A stretch of 64,000 bases of DNA. Origin: Zea mays (lineage: Eukaryota; Streptophyta; Magnoliopsida; Poales; Poaceae). The stretch's first letter is position 1; each line of letters begins with the position of its first letter. A program made the translations under genes and the position numbers. This document shows, in pieces, positions 1 to 11,588 of the stretch. The notes under the pieces were generated by a model. That model saw nothing but the letters and a program-made list of their open reading frames with translations. It did not search any database and was not told where the DNA came from. The DNA is taken from NCBI RefSeq assembly GCF_902167145.1, contig NC_050097.1, forward strand, positions 225,389,034 to 225,453,033, read 5' to 3'.

Positions 1-150
1 CATTTAAAAATAAAAACCGCTACACATATTTTTCCTAAATTTACACGCATGCATTGGATCGTGTTTAACTCATGCATGCATTCCTTTTTTGCGCTAACAG
101 ACGTGGGGCAGGTGGCGCACCCGACAGGCTAGCCCAGGGCTCCCGTTATA

Positions 151-253
<103 letters not shown>

Positions 254-1552
254 GTGTGTTGCAACGGGGGACACTTGGTGCATGCATAGGTCATTGTTTT
301 ATTTAGTAATGCTATCAAGAATGAATTTAACAATCATAACAAATGTTGAAGTCTGTCATTTGGAACAACCAAAACTTGGCTCAATGTCACTATTAATTAA
401 AATAGGTAAATCTTAAGTTGATAATTCAGGATATGATGATGTACCATGGCCTCTATAGAATAATTTTGCATTGTAGGGTGAAAAATTATATAAAAAAGGA
501 GATCCTAAGCATATCAAAAGGGAATGATGTGTTGTGACTATCAAAATTATTTTAGCTTGCTCACAATGAATGTGCCGCACTATTCTAGATTTATTGTAAA
601 GAACGAAGCTCTCGGTCTAAAAGCCACAAAAATTGGAAATAACATTGAAGCCTCTGTAACATTCAAAACAGATATAGCTTACCAATAGAAGCAAGACCCT
701 AAATAAATTTTGGCATTTGATAACCTCATTTCAATGCACTTCCGGTGAGGTTGCAAAAATTAACAGAATAAACAACAAGCCCTGGCCTTAGTTTAAAAAA
801 CCAATGACATTCCCAACCATCTGAGCTCATCTTCCGCACACAAAACACACTATTCCAAATGCCAATTCATAAAGCTATCGTTCTATCAATACAAGCTTAA
901 TTTAGAATCTGATTATCTAAAGCTGATTGAACTCGGACTCCACGAAGACAAATTTCATGAAGACCATGCTCTCTCGAGTTGGCGTGCGCGCTGAGGGGCC
1001 TCTCAACCCCAAGGAAGTCGTTCACCCAATCAAAGGATCTGTTTGTGACGTTCCTGAAGCATAGGAGCTAAAATCTCGTACAAATTATTAAATGGAGATC
1101 ATATGAGCTGAATCCTAGAGGGGATTTACAAGCTACAATTATGCATGCCAAATGCAGAGCTTACCAGCGGCTTTCATTTACAAGTGATTGTTGATGAGAA
1201 CACCAATCTATGTCTGATGGACAGATCAACCATGGTTTGTCAGGATCAAATGCTAATATATCTATATACTTCACAGTTTATCTCAAATCAGTGTGAACTA
1301 TAAGCATAACAGATTCGAACTAGTGTACCTATGCAGGCTCGACAAAAACACAAAATGAACTTGAAGATTCATTTTCGAAAACGCCTGCATCCACCAAACT
1401 TGAAATCCAATATACAAAGAAACAAAGCAAACATGCAAATTTCTGTTCACGCTGAAGCGTGCAAGCTTACACCATAAGGACCTGAGTCTCGAGCTGTAGA
1501 CCACACAAAATCAGTACCATAGCTCATACAACTAAATTATCTAGAAATGACT

Positions 1553-1936
1553 CTAAAAGAATATGCCCAACGCTTCAACTAAGGACAACACACTTGAAGG
1601 CGAGGTCAAGAAGAGGAGGGGCATGGTAGGACTGCATGGAGGGCGGCAGCCGGACAGGAGCCGACGCGTGGGAGTCGACGGCGAAGCGAGGCCGGTGGTC
1701 GGAGGCCGTGGCCGAGGGTGACGCCGACTGGTGGAACGAGCGACAGCGGGAACCGAGACCCGACGGGCAAGGTTAGGAGGGCGAGGGTGGGAGTGGGCAA
1801 CGCGCGGCGACAACGCTGGGGCGCGCGAGCGGGGGTAGCCGGGCTTGTGCGCGTGGAGGGGCGTGTAGGTGGGGGCAAGCGGGGCACGAGCTGGTTCCAG
1901 GCGTGCGCGGGCGGGGGCAGGCAGGGTCACATGTAG
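1553..1936 (-). pseudogene. GC-rich captured segment inside Helitron A
   Basis: An abrupt GC-rich block inside AT-rich DNA. The minus strand holds a 125-codon open frame (1930-1553) rich in Pro, Ala, Arg and Ser, with overlapping frames of similar composition on both strands. That pattern is typical of GC-rich first exons or 5' UTRs of grass genes. It lies just inside the Helitron 5' end, where captured gene pieces are common. I recognise no protein family and no catalytic motif, so the open frame may be compositional only. Capture from a cellular gene is inference from base composition and position. Confidence 0.35.
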
Positions 1937-1976
1937 TGTGGACGCTTTGTTTACACTCTTAATAGAGTAGTAAAGA

Positions 1977-3780
1977 TATGAACTGTGGCTGAGAAGAAAA
2001 CGAAATTAGCGTTATCTTACCACTCCTTTGAGGTTCCTTTTTAGTTCCACCATAAAGGCAAACCGATTTTATCCCACAAGGCGCACCAGACTCATTAAGT
2101 ACATATGCAATCTACCACAACACATAAATGTGTAAATCATTCTTGTATGTTCGCATTCAACCATATTTTTTTCACTTAGCCTCGTGCACCAGGACACAGG
2201 CTTGGGCACAAGCTCACCCTCATGGAGCTTCCTGAGATCTAGAAACCACATCATCGTCAAATATTCAACAACAACTCCGGCGGCTGGACCCTACACACAT
2301 CATGTCATGGCAATTGGCAATCACCACCGGTGAGTGTCCTCGGCGGTGCGGAAGTATGGGCGACACGAGCAAGGACCATCCCGGCATCCTTCTTGGCAAT
2401 GAATGTTTTTTTGGAAATTTTGGAAACTATAGAATGATCTATGTTAAAAAAATCATCCATATGATAAAACAAAAAAGAAACCAATATTGATGAAGATAAA
2501 CTACCAATGGTCATGTAAGACTTCGCAGCATGTTTGGTTTTTATATCTTATGATTAATAGATCACATCATATCAGGAAGCATGTCAGTTTTTTGGTGAGT
2601 GTGGAGGGGTGCACAAGATCATATGAATAAAACAAATGAAAACTTTCCTAACTGTTATGTTACTAATTTTGTTGAAGCAACATACCTGCATTATCTTCCC
2701 CGTTAAAGTAAAATGTCTGTACCATTTCCAATAAGCATGTCCAATACAACACCAACCACATAGCCTAAAACTGCCACCATCACCCAAGGGAGTGCAATGA
2801 ACCAAGCATCTCAGCAAAAAACATCCAAAGAAACTTAGGTGGTTATCCATTCCAGGATCAAATACTTGCAGCTGAGGGCTGACAGATGACAGAAAAGCAA
2901 AACTCAAATAGTCCAAGCACGCAAGGGCTCCCGCACCTGCAAGAGAAGAAGTCAACTCAAAGGCCTGACGAATACCCACTCCACACAAATGTAGAAGGAA
3001 GAGTCGGAAGGACATTTGGATCTGGATCGATGAATGGCTGCAACTTAGGATGTAGTTCACTATACTCCACTACAGAGAAACAAGAGAGTATACTTTTAGC
3101 AGCTGAATTCATGGAACATATAATCATCATAACCAAAACAAATGAAAGAATCATTTTTTTCTTTAAATAAATGAAAGGATAAGAAGAGACACTTGCTCGA
3201 TCATGTCCGTATCAGTCCACATCAAGCGAGTAGCGAGGGACTAAAATCCCTTTCACACCAGATTCCGGGGCCAAAAGGTCCGAGCGCAATTTGCTAAGCC
3301 CAGAATCTCGGGTCGGTGACACTAACACCAATGTTTGAGCTTTGTGACAATGGAACTGACATGTTCAAGATTCAGTGCAATTAGTCAACTCAAATATGAA
3401 TGCATTGAAGATCTTGACACTCAAAATCATCGAGATGTTTCATAAAGCATGCCAATCTTGCCCAATGAACAAATCTAGAGCCTCTTTGACATAATCAAAC
3501 TAAATTTCATGAAAAATAGAGGAGCTAAAAGGCATGAAATTCATGCCACTATACTCATCTGAATGACCGAGACCAAATGAGATGCGCTTGAACTAAGCTG
3601 GCCGAATGAGGAAGCACTAAATCATACTATTTCTAGTTTTGTACCACGCTAAAGCATGATAGATCAAAACAAGAGAGAGACAGAGACAGAGAAACCTGAT
3701 CTATTGGTGAAGACGACACACTTGCACACCCAGCAATTCTATGCTGTGACGATGAAATCTAGGCGCAACATCCCCTTGAC
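1977..3780. other. Spacer or captured DNA without recognisable gene
   Basis: Mostly AT-rich. The longest open frame is 158 codons on the minus strand (3060-2584), rich in Cys, Leu and Phe, overlapped by a 94-codon plus-strand frame. Neither matches a family I know. The stretch could be intron and exon pieces carried by the Helitron whose 5' end is at 4342, but no second Helitron 3' hairpin is visible here. Confidence 0.4.
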
Positions 3781-3789
3781 CTACAGCAA

Positions 3790-4342
3790 AAAAAATGTAT
3801 GGCGGACTCACCACCGCCTATGCACACCTCCCAGAGTTCCACAATCGAAGAATCTATTGCAGTGAGGTGAGGGAGGGACAACATCTTGAGCTTGATGCTG
3901 TCGGTGGAGGTGACAGGGCGTTCGACGCAGGATCCAAGGGGATAGCTCGAGCAACATCCTCTTACTGTCTTGCGGCTGGAGGAGACTGGGAGGAGGCAGC
4001 GACGCTTGCGCTGCACGTCTTCAGCACAGAGCACGGAGAAGGCAACAACACAGTGTCGATGCAGAGCTCGGCGAGGTGCCGCGGCACGGGTGGTAGAGTG
4101 AAGAAGAAGGGCTCTATGACTTCAGGGCGGGCAGCAAGGAGCAGATCCTTGGTGGTCGCGGCGGCGGCGGAGAGGTGCAGGTCATGGGTGAGCGTGGGAG
4201 GGGGGCAGGTACTGTGGACGCCTTCGTTGTGGCTCCGTGACTTCAGGGTGAGTGAGCGCGGGCGCGGGCGTGGAGGCGACGAGCGGGGGCATGGTGATGC
4301 CTCGGTGCACGCCCTCGTTGCGCTCTTAAGGAGTAGTATAGA
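3790..4342 (-). mobile_element. Helitron B 5' end with GC-rich captured segment
   Basis: On the minus strand the sequence from 4342 reads TCTATACTACTCCTTAAGAG, a perfect match to the maize Helitron 5' consensus TCTMTAYTA, preceded by A. The next 500 bp (4320 down to 3790) is GC-rich and contains a plus-strand open frame of 186 codons (3795-4355). Its composition suggests another captured gene piece, not a real product. The layout mirrors Helitron A: 5' terminus, GC-rich block, then AT-rich DNA. No 3' hairpin is seen between 1977 and 3790. The element may therefore be truncated, or may share the 3' end at about 250 with Helitron A nested inside it. Confidence 0.5.
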
Positions 4343-4651
4343 TATATATATATAGTTTATGTATTAAGATCTCGGTTCCTAACAATTAGAGAGAGTTCTA
4401 ATCGGTGTCTCTCCTAGTCTCGTTCCAGCCACACGCATTCGATAGTTTCCTACCGAACCGTTGTGGCCCATTTAAAAGCCCATTAACCAAACACTGCGAT
4501 CATACATAGCCGATGCCGTTTTTTCGCTTTCCATTCCTGTCTTCCTCGCACTACGCAACCGCATCTGGGCGATCTGCGCTCGCGTGACGGTGTTCCACGC
4601 CACCGCAGGCTCCTACTCCAATGAGTTCATCTCCTCTACCGACCCATCGCC

Positions 4652-4855
4652 ATGGGCAATGGCTGCTCGGCATCCAGGGATGCGGAGCCCGCCCTCACTG
4701 CCTCCACCGACCCCTCCTGCCTCCACTATGGTAGCACGTCCCTCAAGGCCGACGCCTCAGCAGGTTCAGCGCACACGCCCACCAAGCCGCCCGTGCCCAT
4801 TGGCTCGGTATTGGGACGACCCATGGAAACATGTGTAGCATCTACACTATCAGCA
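4652..4855 (+). pseudogene. Fragment of a calcium-dependent protein kinase (CDPK) 5' end
   Basis: The open frame begins MGNGCSAS, the N-myristoylation and palmitoylation type start (MGN-C) of plant CDPKs. A low-complexity variable domain follows, then KPPVPIGSVLGRPME, the conserved entry to the CDPK kinase domain. At about 4827 the frame shifts by one base and resumes in another frame as CSIYTISKE, matching the first kinase beta strand. The glycine loop and the rest of the kinase are absent. CDPKs are Ser/Thr kinases with C-terminal EF hands that decode calcium signals; none of that survives here. The piece is broken, isolated and fused to unrelated sequence, so it is best read as a captured or transposed first exon. 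The family call rests on about 25 residues. Confidence 0.55.
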
Positions 4856-4865
4856 AGGAGCGCGG

Positions 4866-4968
4866 GTGGACGCGATGGTCTCCACCATGGAGACGAAGAG
4901 AGAGAAGGAGCAGGAGGAGGCAATGGTAGACAGCGACGAGCTTCCCGGCATGCTCCCTCCATCGCAAG
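4866..4968 (+). pseudogene. Exon-like fragment fused behind the CDPK piece
   Basis: A third reading frame opens right behind the CDPK remnant. It encodes a charged stretch beginning VDAMVSTMETKREKEQ and ending ELPGMLPPSQ, and stops exactly at CAAG followed by GTGAGC, a good splice donor. The clean junction suggests an exon from a different gene placed next to the CDPK exon, as in Helitron or Pack-MULE exon shuffling. I do not recognise the source gene, and a chance open frame cannot be excluded. Confidence 0.3.
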
Positions 4969-4989
4969 GTGAGCTGTTGAATCGTGTGG

Positions 4990-5641
4990 GGGACTATGTG
5001 GTAATTGTCCTCTGGAGACTGTGTGGACGATGAGGTAAACTCTCATCTCCTCACTCTCTCTACCCTAATGAATTGAAGTTCATATCTCGCATCGTAGGAT
5101 GATGGGTTGAAGGGATAGGCTCAGGCGTGACATCTCTGAAGGGACCACCATCGGAATCGAGAGATTCTGTCAGATGCAGGAGAATACTGCATTTTCCATA
5201 TCGATTAAACTATTGTCTGCAAATTATTGGAAATTTGTTGTAAATTGTATAAGCTCTCCAAAAAATTGGACGACTCATTTTAGCATCTACTGTCGCTTCT
5301 CAAAAGTTTGTGCTGGTCCATAGTTTCTAAATAGTCACTGAATATTTAGATATGTAGTTTGGTTCGATACATAAGTGATAAATAGTGAAATTTACTAGAA
5401 CCATAAAAGATATTATCATTTTCTTGCACAAATGCATAAATCACCTGTTGCCTCACATTTATCATATGTCAACTATGCAAGTCTTCGAAAATATAGTATC
5501 TCATGGGTTAATTTATGATCTTAGCACTTGCTATGGCCTATAGGGTTTATATAGGTTCATAGCTTTTTACTATCCACTAGGCTTCTCCAACTGCATTGTT
5601 TGTAAGGGACAGAAACTAGCTAACTGGTGTGACTTAATTAC
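4990..5641. other. AT-rich spacer, no gene seen
   Basis: No open frame or structural RNA is recognised. It may be intron or flanking DNA of the captured fragments upstream. Confidence 0.5.
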
Positions 5642-6198
5642 TGTTGGAACTTGCTAATCCGGGACAGCAAATTCCGACGGTGAGAGAATGGAAAACAGTT
5701 TGATGCCGGTAAACACAAAGCGTTGGGGCAATAGTGTTTTTTTTCTGTCCCCTGCAATGGCACAATGCGGGGGTATTTATAAGTAACTGAGGGACCACCC
5801 GGCCCTGCCAGGGACAATTAGACCCTAAGTTACCTAGTTTATCCCTAGAATATTCCCTCACGGGGGTTACAACGTGTCATTACAGCATGCTTTATTACAG
5901 ACTTGGCCCGACCCGCTCTGCCCACACAGCGGCCTGCGGCGGGGCCCTACAACATGCGCCAGATTGTACACGGGCCCTGTTTTACATCGAGGGAGGTCAA
6001 GACGTAGGGTCTTCAAAGTCTTGATCATCCAAGCCCCGAAGCCTTTAATGGTCTTCGCTCCGGCTCACCGAGGCAAAGGGAGCGCTTGAGCCTTCACATG
6101 GGCGTCGTCCTCGGGCGTAGCTTGCGGGGCCTTCAATCTTTGATATGTTGATGTGGGAATCGGCGAGCGAGGGGGACGTGTTCACCTTTGTCCCAACA
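5642..6198 (-). repeat. Gypsy-type LTR (3' LTR of a truncated element)
   Basis: On the minus strand this 557-bp block starts TGTTGGGACAAAGG and ends with CCAACA, a good TG...CA LTR. Just upstream on the minus strand (6199-6225) the sequence CTCGAAGGGCAAT is a purine-rich tract in the polypurine-tract position, so this is a 3' LTR. The internal piece runs to about 6390 and contains no coding sequence. The 5-bp flanks attac and attgc are similar but do not prove a target duplication, because the right flank is element sequence. The body of the element is lost at its junction with the chromovirus near 6395. Confidence 0.65.
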
Positions 6199-6414
6199 AT
6201 TGCCCTTCGAGGGGCCAGTTCGACTAAGTCAGCTGGTGCCGAAGACTGTCAGCTTGTTCTGATGTGTCTTTATGCTTTATACAGGCTTACATACACCTGT
6301 TTTGACAAGAGTCGGGCAAGGACCACGACCTATCTAAAGGCTAATGGTTCCTAGTGTCTGAAGTACTGAAGACAAGGCTAGCTCTATTTTTTTCATGTAA
6401 AAAATCATGTATGA

Positions 6415-7953
6415 TTGAAACAATATTGGCAAAATATGGTTGACTTTATATTTTGGTATGAGTTGGCCAAAGAATTTGACAGGTTGAGCCTTGGATTTCT
6501 AAATAACATGCGAGGAGTAACAGTTGAGTTAGAACCCACCTTAGAGCGGGAAATCAAAGAAGCACAGAAGAATGATGAGAAGATCAATGAAATCCGGCAA
6601 CTGATTCTAGAAGGAAGAGGCAAAGATTTTCGGGAGGATGCAGAAGGTGTGGTATGGTTCAAGGACCGCTTGTGTGTTCCCAATGTCCAGTCTATTCGGG
6701 AGTTGATCCTCAAGGAAGCTCATGAGATAACTTATTCCATACACCCAGGAAGTGATAAGATGTATCAGGATCTAAAGAAGAAATTCTAGTGGTACGGAAT
6801 GAAAAGGAAAATCGTAGAGCACGTGGCTATGTGTGATAGTTGTCAGAGGATCAAGGCAGAGCGTCAGAAGCCAGCCGGATTGTTGCAACCGTTGCGAATT
6901 CCTCAGTGGAAATGAGATGAAATCAGGATGGATTTCATAGTCGGGTTGCCTCGCACTCGAGCCGGCTACGATTCCATTTGGGTAGTGGTGGACCGCTTGA
7001 CCAAGCCAGCCCACTTCATACCTGTCAAGACTAGCTACAACAGTGTAGTACTGGCGGAGTTGTACATGTCCCAGATCATTTGTCTTCATGGTATGCCAAA
7101 GAAGATAGTGTCAGACAGAGGAACACAGTTCACCTCTCATTTCTGGCAGCAGTTGCATGAAGCTTTGGGTATGCATTTGAACTTCAGTTCAGCTTATCAT
7201 CTGCATACATATGGTCAGACTGAAAGAACTAATCAAGTCCTCAAGGATATGTTGAGAGCCTGTATGCTACAAGATCAGTCCAGATGGGACAAGAGGTTAC
7301 CTTATGCAGAATTCTCCTATAACAACAATTACCAGACCAGCTTGAAGATGTCACCATTTCAGGCGTTTTATGGGAGGAGTTGTAGAACTCAGTTGCAATG
7401 GGATCAGCCTAGAGAAAAGCAAGTGTTTGGGTCAGACATTTTACTCGAAGCTGAAGAAAACATCAAGATGGTTCGGGAGAATATGAAGATAGCGCAATCA
7501 AGGCAGCGAAGTTGTGCAGACATGAGAAGGAGAGAGCTGAGTTTTGAAGTTGGAGATTTTGTCTACCTGAAGGTATTGTCTATCAGAGGAGTCAGAAGAT
7601 TCGAAGTCAAAGGTAAGCTAGCACCCCGATATGTTGGTCTGTATCGGATTCTCGTGAAGCGTGGAGAAGTGTCCTATCAGCTCAGTTTGCCAGAAGATTT
7701 GTCAACAGTGCATGATGTCTTTCATGTGTCTCAGTTGAAGAAGTGTCTGCGTGTGCCAGAAGAGCAGTTGCCAGTGGAAGGTCTAGAAGTCCAAGAAGAC
7801 TTGACCTACATAGAGAAGCCAACGCAGATTCTTGAGTCTGCAGACAGGGTCACCCGGAGGAACACTATCAGAATGTGCAAAGTTAGGTGGGGTCACCACT
7901 CTGAGGAAGAAGTAACTTGGGAGCGTGAAGATGATCTAATGGCCAAGTATCTC
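6415..7953 (+). pseudogene. pol: Chromovirus integrase and chromodomain (pol C-terminal part)
   Basis: One continuous frame with two nonsense codons: TAG at 6787-6789 and TGA at 6913-6915. Both sit where Trp (TGG) is usual for the family, so both fit G-to-A change. In order it shows the tail of RNase H, an HHCC zinc-binding module (EAH, SIHPG, CDSCQR), and the DDE core with all three acidic residues (MDFIVGLP, IVSDRGTQF, GQTERTNQ). Then come a GKLAPRYVG segment and a C-terminal chromodomain (MCKVRWGHHSEEEVTWERED). In chromoviruses the integrase inserts the DNA copy, and the chromodomain helps target chromatin. The frame is cut at 7953 by E1 and continues at 24925 to TGA at 24946-24948. The 5' part of pol is missing, so it cannot be functional. 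Confidence 0.9.
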
Positions 7954-8625
7954 TGTTGGGGGCCTTCGTCTTCCGAAGGTCCTCAAAAACATAATTTAAC
8001 AATGTTTTCCGAGTGTAATATGTGAACAGGTGCCTTCGGTCTCGGATCAGAATCACGCAGTGTGAAAAGCACGAATGATACGAAGGTTGACGCAGCGCCG
8101 AAGCTACATGCAAGGAAGCTTCGGCGTAACGACAGAAAAGGGAACCGACTTAAAAGGGAAAAGGCTATTTAGACCCTGGTGAATTATCTTAAAGTTATTA
8201 GCAAATGTAAAGGGCCTGGATGTAATTTTACATGGGCCGTGTCCCATGCCTATAAATAGATGAACAGTACCCCCGTACTGTTCACGCTGACTTGTATTTG
8301 CTTTTGCGTCACGCTTGTACTTTTTGCCTCCTGTCAAGCCGAAGGTACTTTTGTGATTCAATATTGTTTCTGTCTTTCCACGATAATATAATAATAATGA
8401 ATTAACAATGTTATGCGATTATTTATGTTGTTTCTCATATTTCATATACTTCTTCATTTATCAATGTATACCGTGATGATGAAAGTATGTTCTTCATGAC
8501 CTTCGTCCGAAGATCGTTATATCCTAAGGAACATAACGCCTGAAAGGACGAAGGGCATTAACCATTAACCTCTTTCTGTGTTGCCTTGTTCTTAATTCAT
8601 AGCATTTGAGAACAAGTCCCCAACA
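7954..8625 (+). repeat. E1 5' LTR
   Basis: 672 bp with TG...CA ends. A TATA box (TATAAATAG, 8251-8259) lies about 300 bp in and is the likely promoter for the element RNA. By eye it differs from the 3' LTR at about 28 sites, mostly transitions, roughly 4%. Confidence 0.9.
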
Positions 8626-8684
8626 TTGGCACCCACCTCCGGTGAACCCTTTTTGACCACCTTCGGCAAGCACTGACCTTCGTC

Positions 8685-10214
8685 ATGCCACCGAAGAAAG
8701 CTTCAGCGCCAGGGGCTGCCGCACTGCAGCCACTGGACCCAAACCAGGAGACCCTTTCTCTTTGAGAGGCCCGAAGCCAGAAGAGGAAGGCCTCTAGTCC
8801 AACACTCCAGGAGGAGGAGTTGGACCAAGAAATCAGAAACATGGAGATAATCCATCAGCAAGTGCAAAGGAAGAAGGAGAAGATGGCCCGACTGGCTGAT
8901 CTTCAAAGGCAGATCGACGAAGCCACTGAAGAAGTACGTCATCTTGTTCAAGACGAACAAGATCGAAGGCCCCAACACAGGGAGCTTCATCAAGAAGGCT
9001 TGTTCAACAACGATGGATGGTATGATGATTTTAATCATGATACCTTTACTTTTGATGATGCTTCTCCCTTGGCAGCAGAACTGCAGGCTATCCCATGGCC
9101 CCCATCATACAAGCCACCTCAGCTTCCCATGTATGATGGGCATTCAGACCCGAAGTAATTTTTGATGAGTTATGAAGCAAATATATCTTCATATGGAGGC
9201 AATGCAGCTGCCATGGCCAAGTCCTTCGTCATGGCAGTTCGGAATGTGGCCCAAACATGGTATTCTTCTCTTCGGCCAGAGACCATTACTTCATGGCAGA
9301 AGCTCAAGGATATGCTGGTGACAAGTTTCCAAGGCTTCCAGACGAAGTCAGTCACAGCTCAGGCCTTGTTTCAGTGCACGCAAGATCATGAGGAGTACCT
9401 CCAGGCATATGTCCGAAGGTTCTTGCATCTCAGAGCACAAGCGCCTACAGTGCCCAATGAAATTGTCGTTGAAGCCATGATTAAGGGGCTTCGTCCAGGA
9501 CCTACTGCTCAGTATTTTGCTAGAAAGCCCCCACAGACTCTGGAGAAGCTGCTTCAGAAGATGGATGAGTACATCCGGGCTGACAATGACTTCTGCCAAA
9601 GAAGGGAGGAAGCATACAGGTTCTCTGAAATGACCAGGGGCTTTGGAGAAAGAATCCACCCGAGGCACGTCAGGTCAATTCACAACTCCACCCAGAGTGA
9701 TGACAGAGGAAGTCAACAGCAGAGGCCGCAATATTCTTCACAAGCTTCGAGGAAGCAACAAAGCTCTTTCTGGCCGCCAGCTCCAAGAGGCAGAGGCGCC
9801 AGGGGCTTCGGAGGAAGATATGGGGATCAGCCCAGGAAGATCTACTGCCTATTTTATGGTGAAGATAAGGGCCACAATACAAGAACGTGTCAAATCACCA
9901 TCCAAAAGCAAAAAGAAATTGCAGAAGCCGAAGCCCGGAAAAGTCAACCGAAGCAGGTTCTGCACACTGCTTCGTGTCATTCACCCTATATACCAGAATA
10001 TGTGGGTAATCATCCCGCAGCTTCTGTTGCTTCGGCTAGTCAGTCGCAAGTTTCTTGGCCACAGCTTCCACCTCGACTGCCACTACAACCTGCTTACTCA
10101 CGTGGTCAGCAGCTAGAAGGGAGCCAACAGACCCATCAACAGCGAGATTTCAGGGAGGGGTCTGAAGCTCGCACAGTTAACAGTACTGTGCCAGAATCAA
10201 AACACATATATTGA
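8685..10214 (+). pseudogene. gag: E1 gag
   Basis: The frame starts at ATG 8685 (MPPKKASAP), 60 bp after the 5' LTR, and would encode about 509 residues. Two nonsense codons break it: TGA at 8763-8765, where related copies have Arg, and TAA at 9156-9158, after the GHSDPK motif. Both fit C-to-T change. The N-terminal third is a charged, coiled-coil-like helix (about residues 40-90). The middle carries the plant retrotransposon gag fold (MAVRNVAQTWYSSLRP, then KDMLVTSFQGFQ, then MIKGLRPGP). Near the C terminus is a zinc-knuckle-like motif, CLFYGEDKGHNTRTC. Gag would package element RNA in virus-like particles. Frame and spacing match the copies in E2 and E4. Confidence 0.88.
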
Positions 10215-10374
10215 GAGATATCCTACCTCTGGCACAGTTTTACATTCATTTTCATTTTCATTTTCTTTTAATAAGGAACAATCAATGTAAACCTACTTTT
10301 CTTGTCATTTTTAATTTCCTGTACTAGCTTCGTTTATGTCAAAATGAAATGTACCTTCGTCACAGACTTACGAG

Positions 10375-10880
10375 AATGCCGAAGCCATAAAGAGATATTC
10401 CTTCGGGAATGCAAAGATAAAAATTGCAGCGAAAGTTTCACTGAAGCCACAAAAAGTCGTTCTTAAAGAGCGCAGCGTAAGTTTGCTGAAACTTCAAAAA
10501 GCCATTCCGAAGGGAGCGCAGTGTAAGTTTTCTGCTCAAAAGTCGTTCCTTAGGGAATGCAGAGCCAGATACCGCCGAAATATAAGGCGAAGCGCGAAAA
10601 GTCAACGCGAATACCGCCGAAATAGAAGGCGAAGAAGTTCAAAAGACGTTCCTTAGGAAATGCAGAACTTACACCGAAAAATAAACGGTGCAGCCAAAAA
10701 ATAAACGGCAAAGAGATTTCAGTCATTCCTTAGGGAATGAAGGTTGTGGATGAAGCTTCAGATGTGTGTGTTTGGGCATTCATTTGCATGATACATTAGC
10801 ATCATTCTTTGCAACATATCATCGCATCATATCGCATAACATCACATCATACATCATATCACATCAATGACATCAATTGA
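10375..10880. repeat. E1 irregular repeat block after gag
   Basis: Between 10375 and 10745 the phrase GTTCCTTAGGGAATGCAGA and variants recur about every 60-90 bp, mixed with ACCGCCGAAAT and GAAGCC motifs. At 10780-10880 there is a low-complexity CATCATATC run. The block takes the place that pol would occupy. Better-ordered versions with about 64-bp units are in E2 (33214-33545) and E4 (58180-58545). Confidence 0.7.
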
Positions 10881-11588
10881 AAATGAGGCCGATCTTCGGG
10901 CAATGCTTTACAAAAAATGAAAAGATGCCAAGGCACAAAGTAAGTTGAGAATCACAGCTTCATCAGTTCTGATGCGGAAAAAGGGATCTATTGTTTACAA
11001 AGCATTGGTGTTTTACAAAGTATGGATGATTTTTACGAAGCATAAAAGCTCTTCTTTACGAAACATGAAAATAAGGGAAGGTGATTTTTTGCCGCAGGCT
11101 CAAAAACGGTATGTACAAAAAGTTTCATGCATCGCAAAGAACTGAATTACAAACCACTCATATATTACATTCAAATCTATAAGCACTAAATATTACAAAC
11201 ATAGTTCAGCAAATGTTACATCAATATTCTAGAAAATGTTTTTTACAATAGCTACTCTTCTTCCTTCAGAACTTTTTCTGTAGCTTCGATTAGCAGCTTG
11301 GTAACAACTTCATCTACAATAGCTTCGACCATATTAATAATTTCTATTGTTTTCTTTGTCTCTGGGTCGGCCAGTGGGTCGAATGGCTCTGGGGGAGGAG
11401 ATAGTTCAGCTGTGGTAGAAGGCATAAATTAGTTCGAAGTCACAAAAATAAACAACAAAGTTAAAAGCCATTAAGTAATACCTATCCGTCTTTCGAGTTC
11501 CGCAGCTTTTTCAGCCGCTTTTGTTGCTTCTCGAGCGTCATGAATATCTTTTTCGCTCTTCTTCATTATTTCATGGGCCATCCCTCGG

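Noticed and set aside
2584..3060. 158-codon Cys/Leu/Phe-rich minus frame as a membrane protein gene
   Set aside because: No start context, no conserved motif, and overlapped by an equally plausible plus-strand frame in Helitron-like surroundings.
5637..6203. 5642-6198 as a solo LTR with target duplication attac/attgc
   Set aside because: The right flank continues with a polypurine-tract-like sequence and internal DNA, so it is the 3' LTR of a truncated element and the flank similarity is likely chance.
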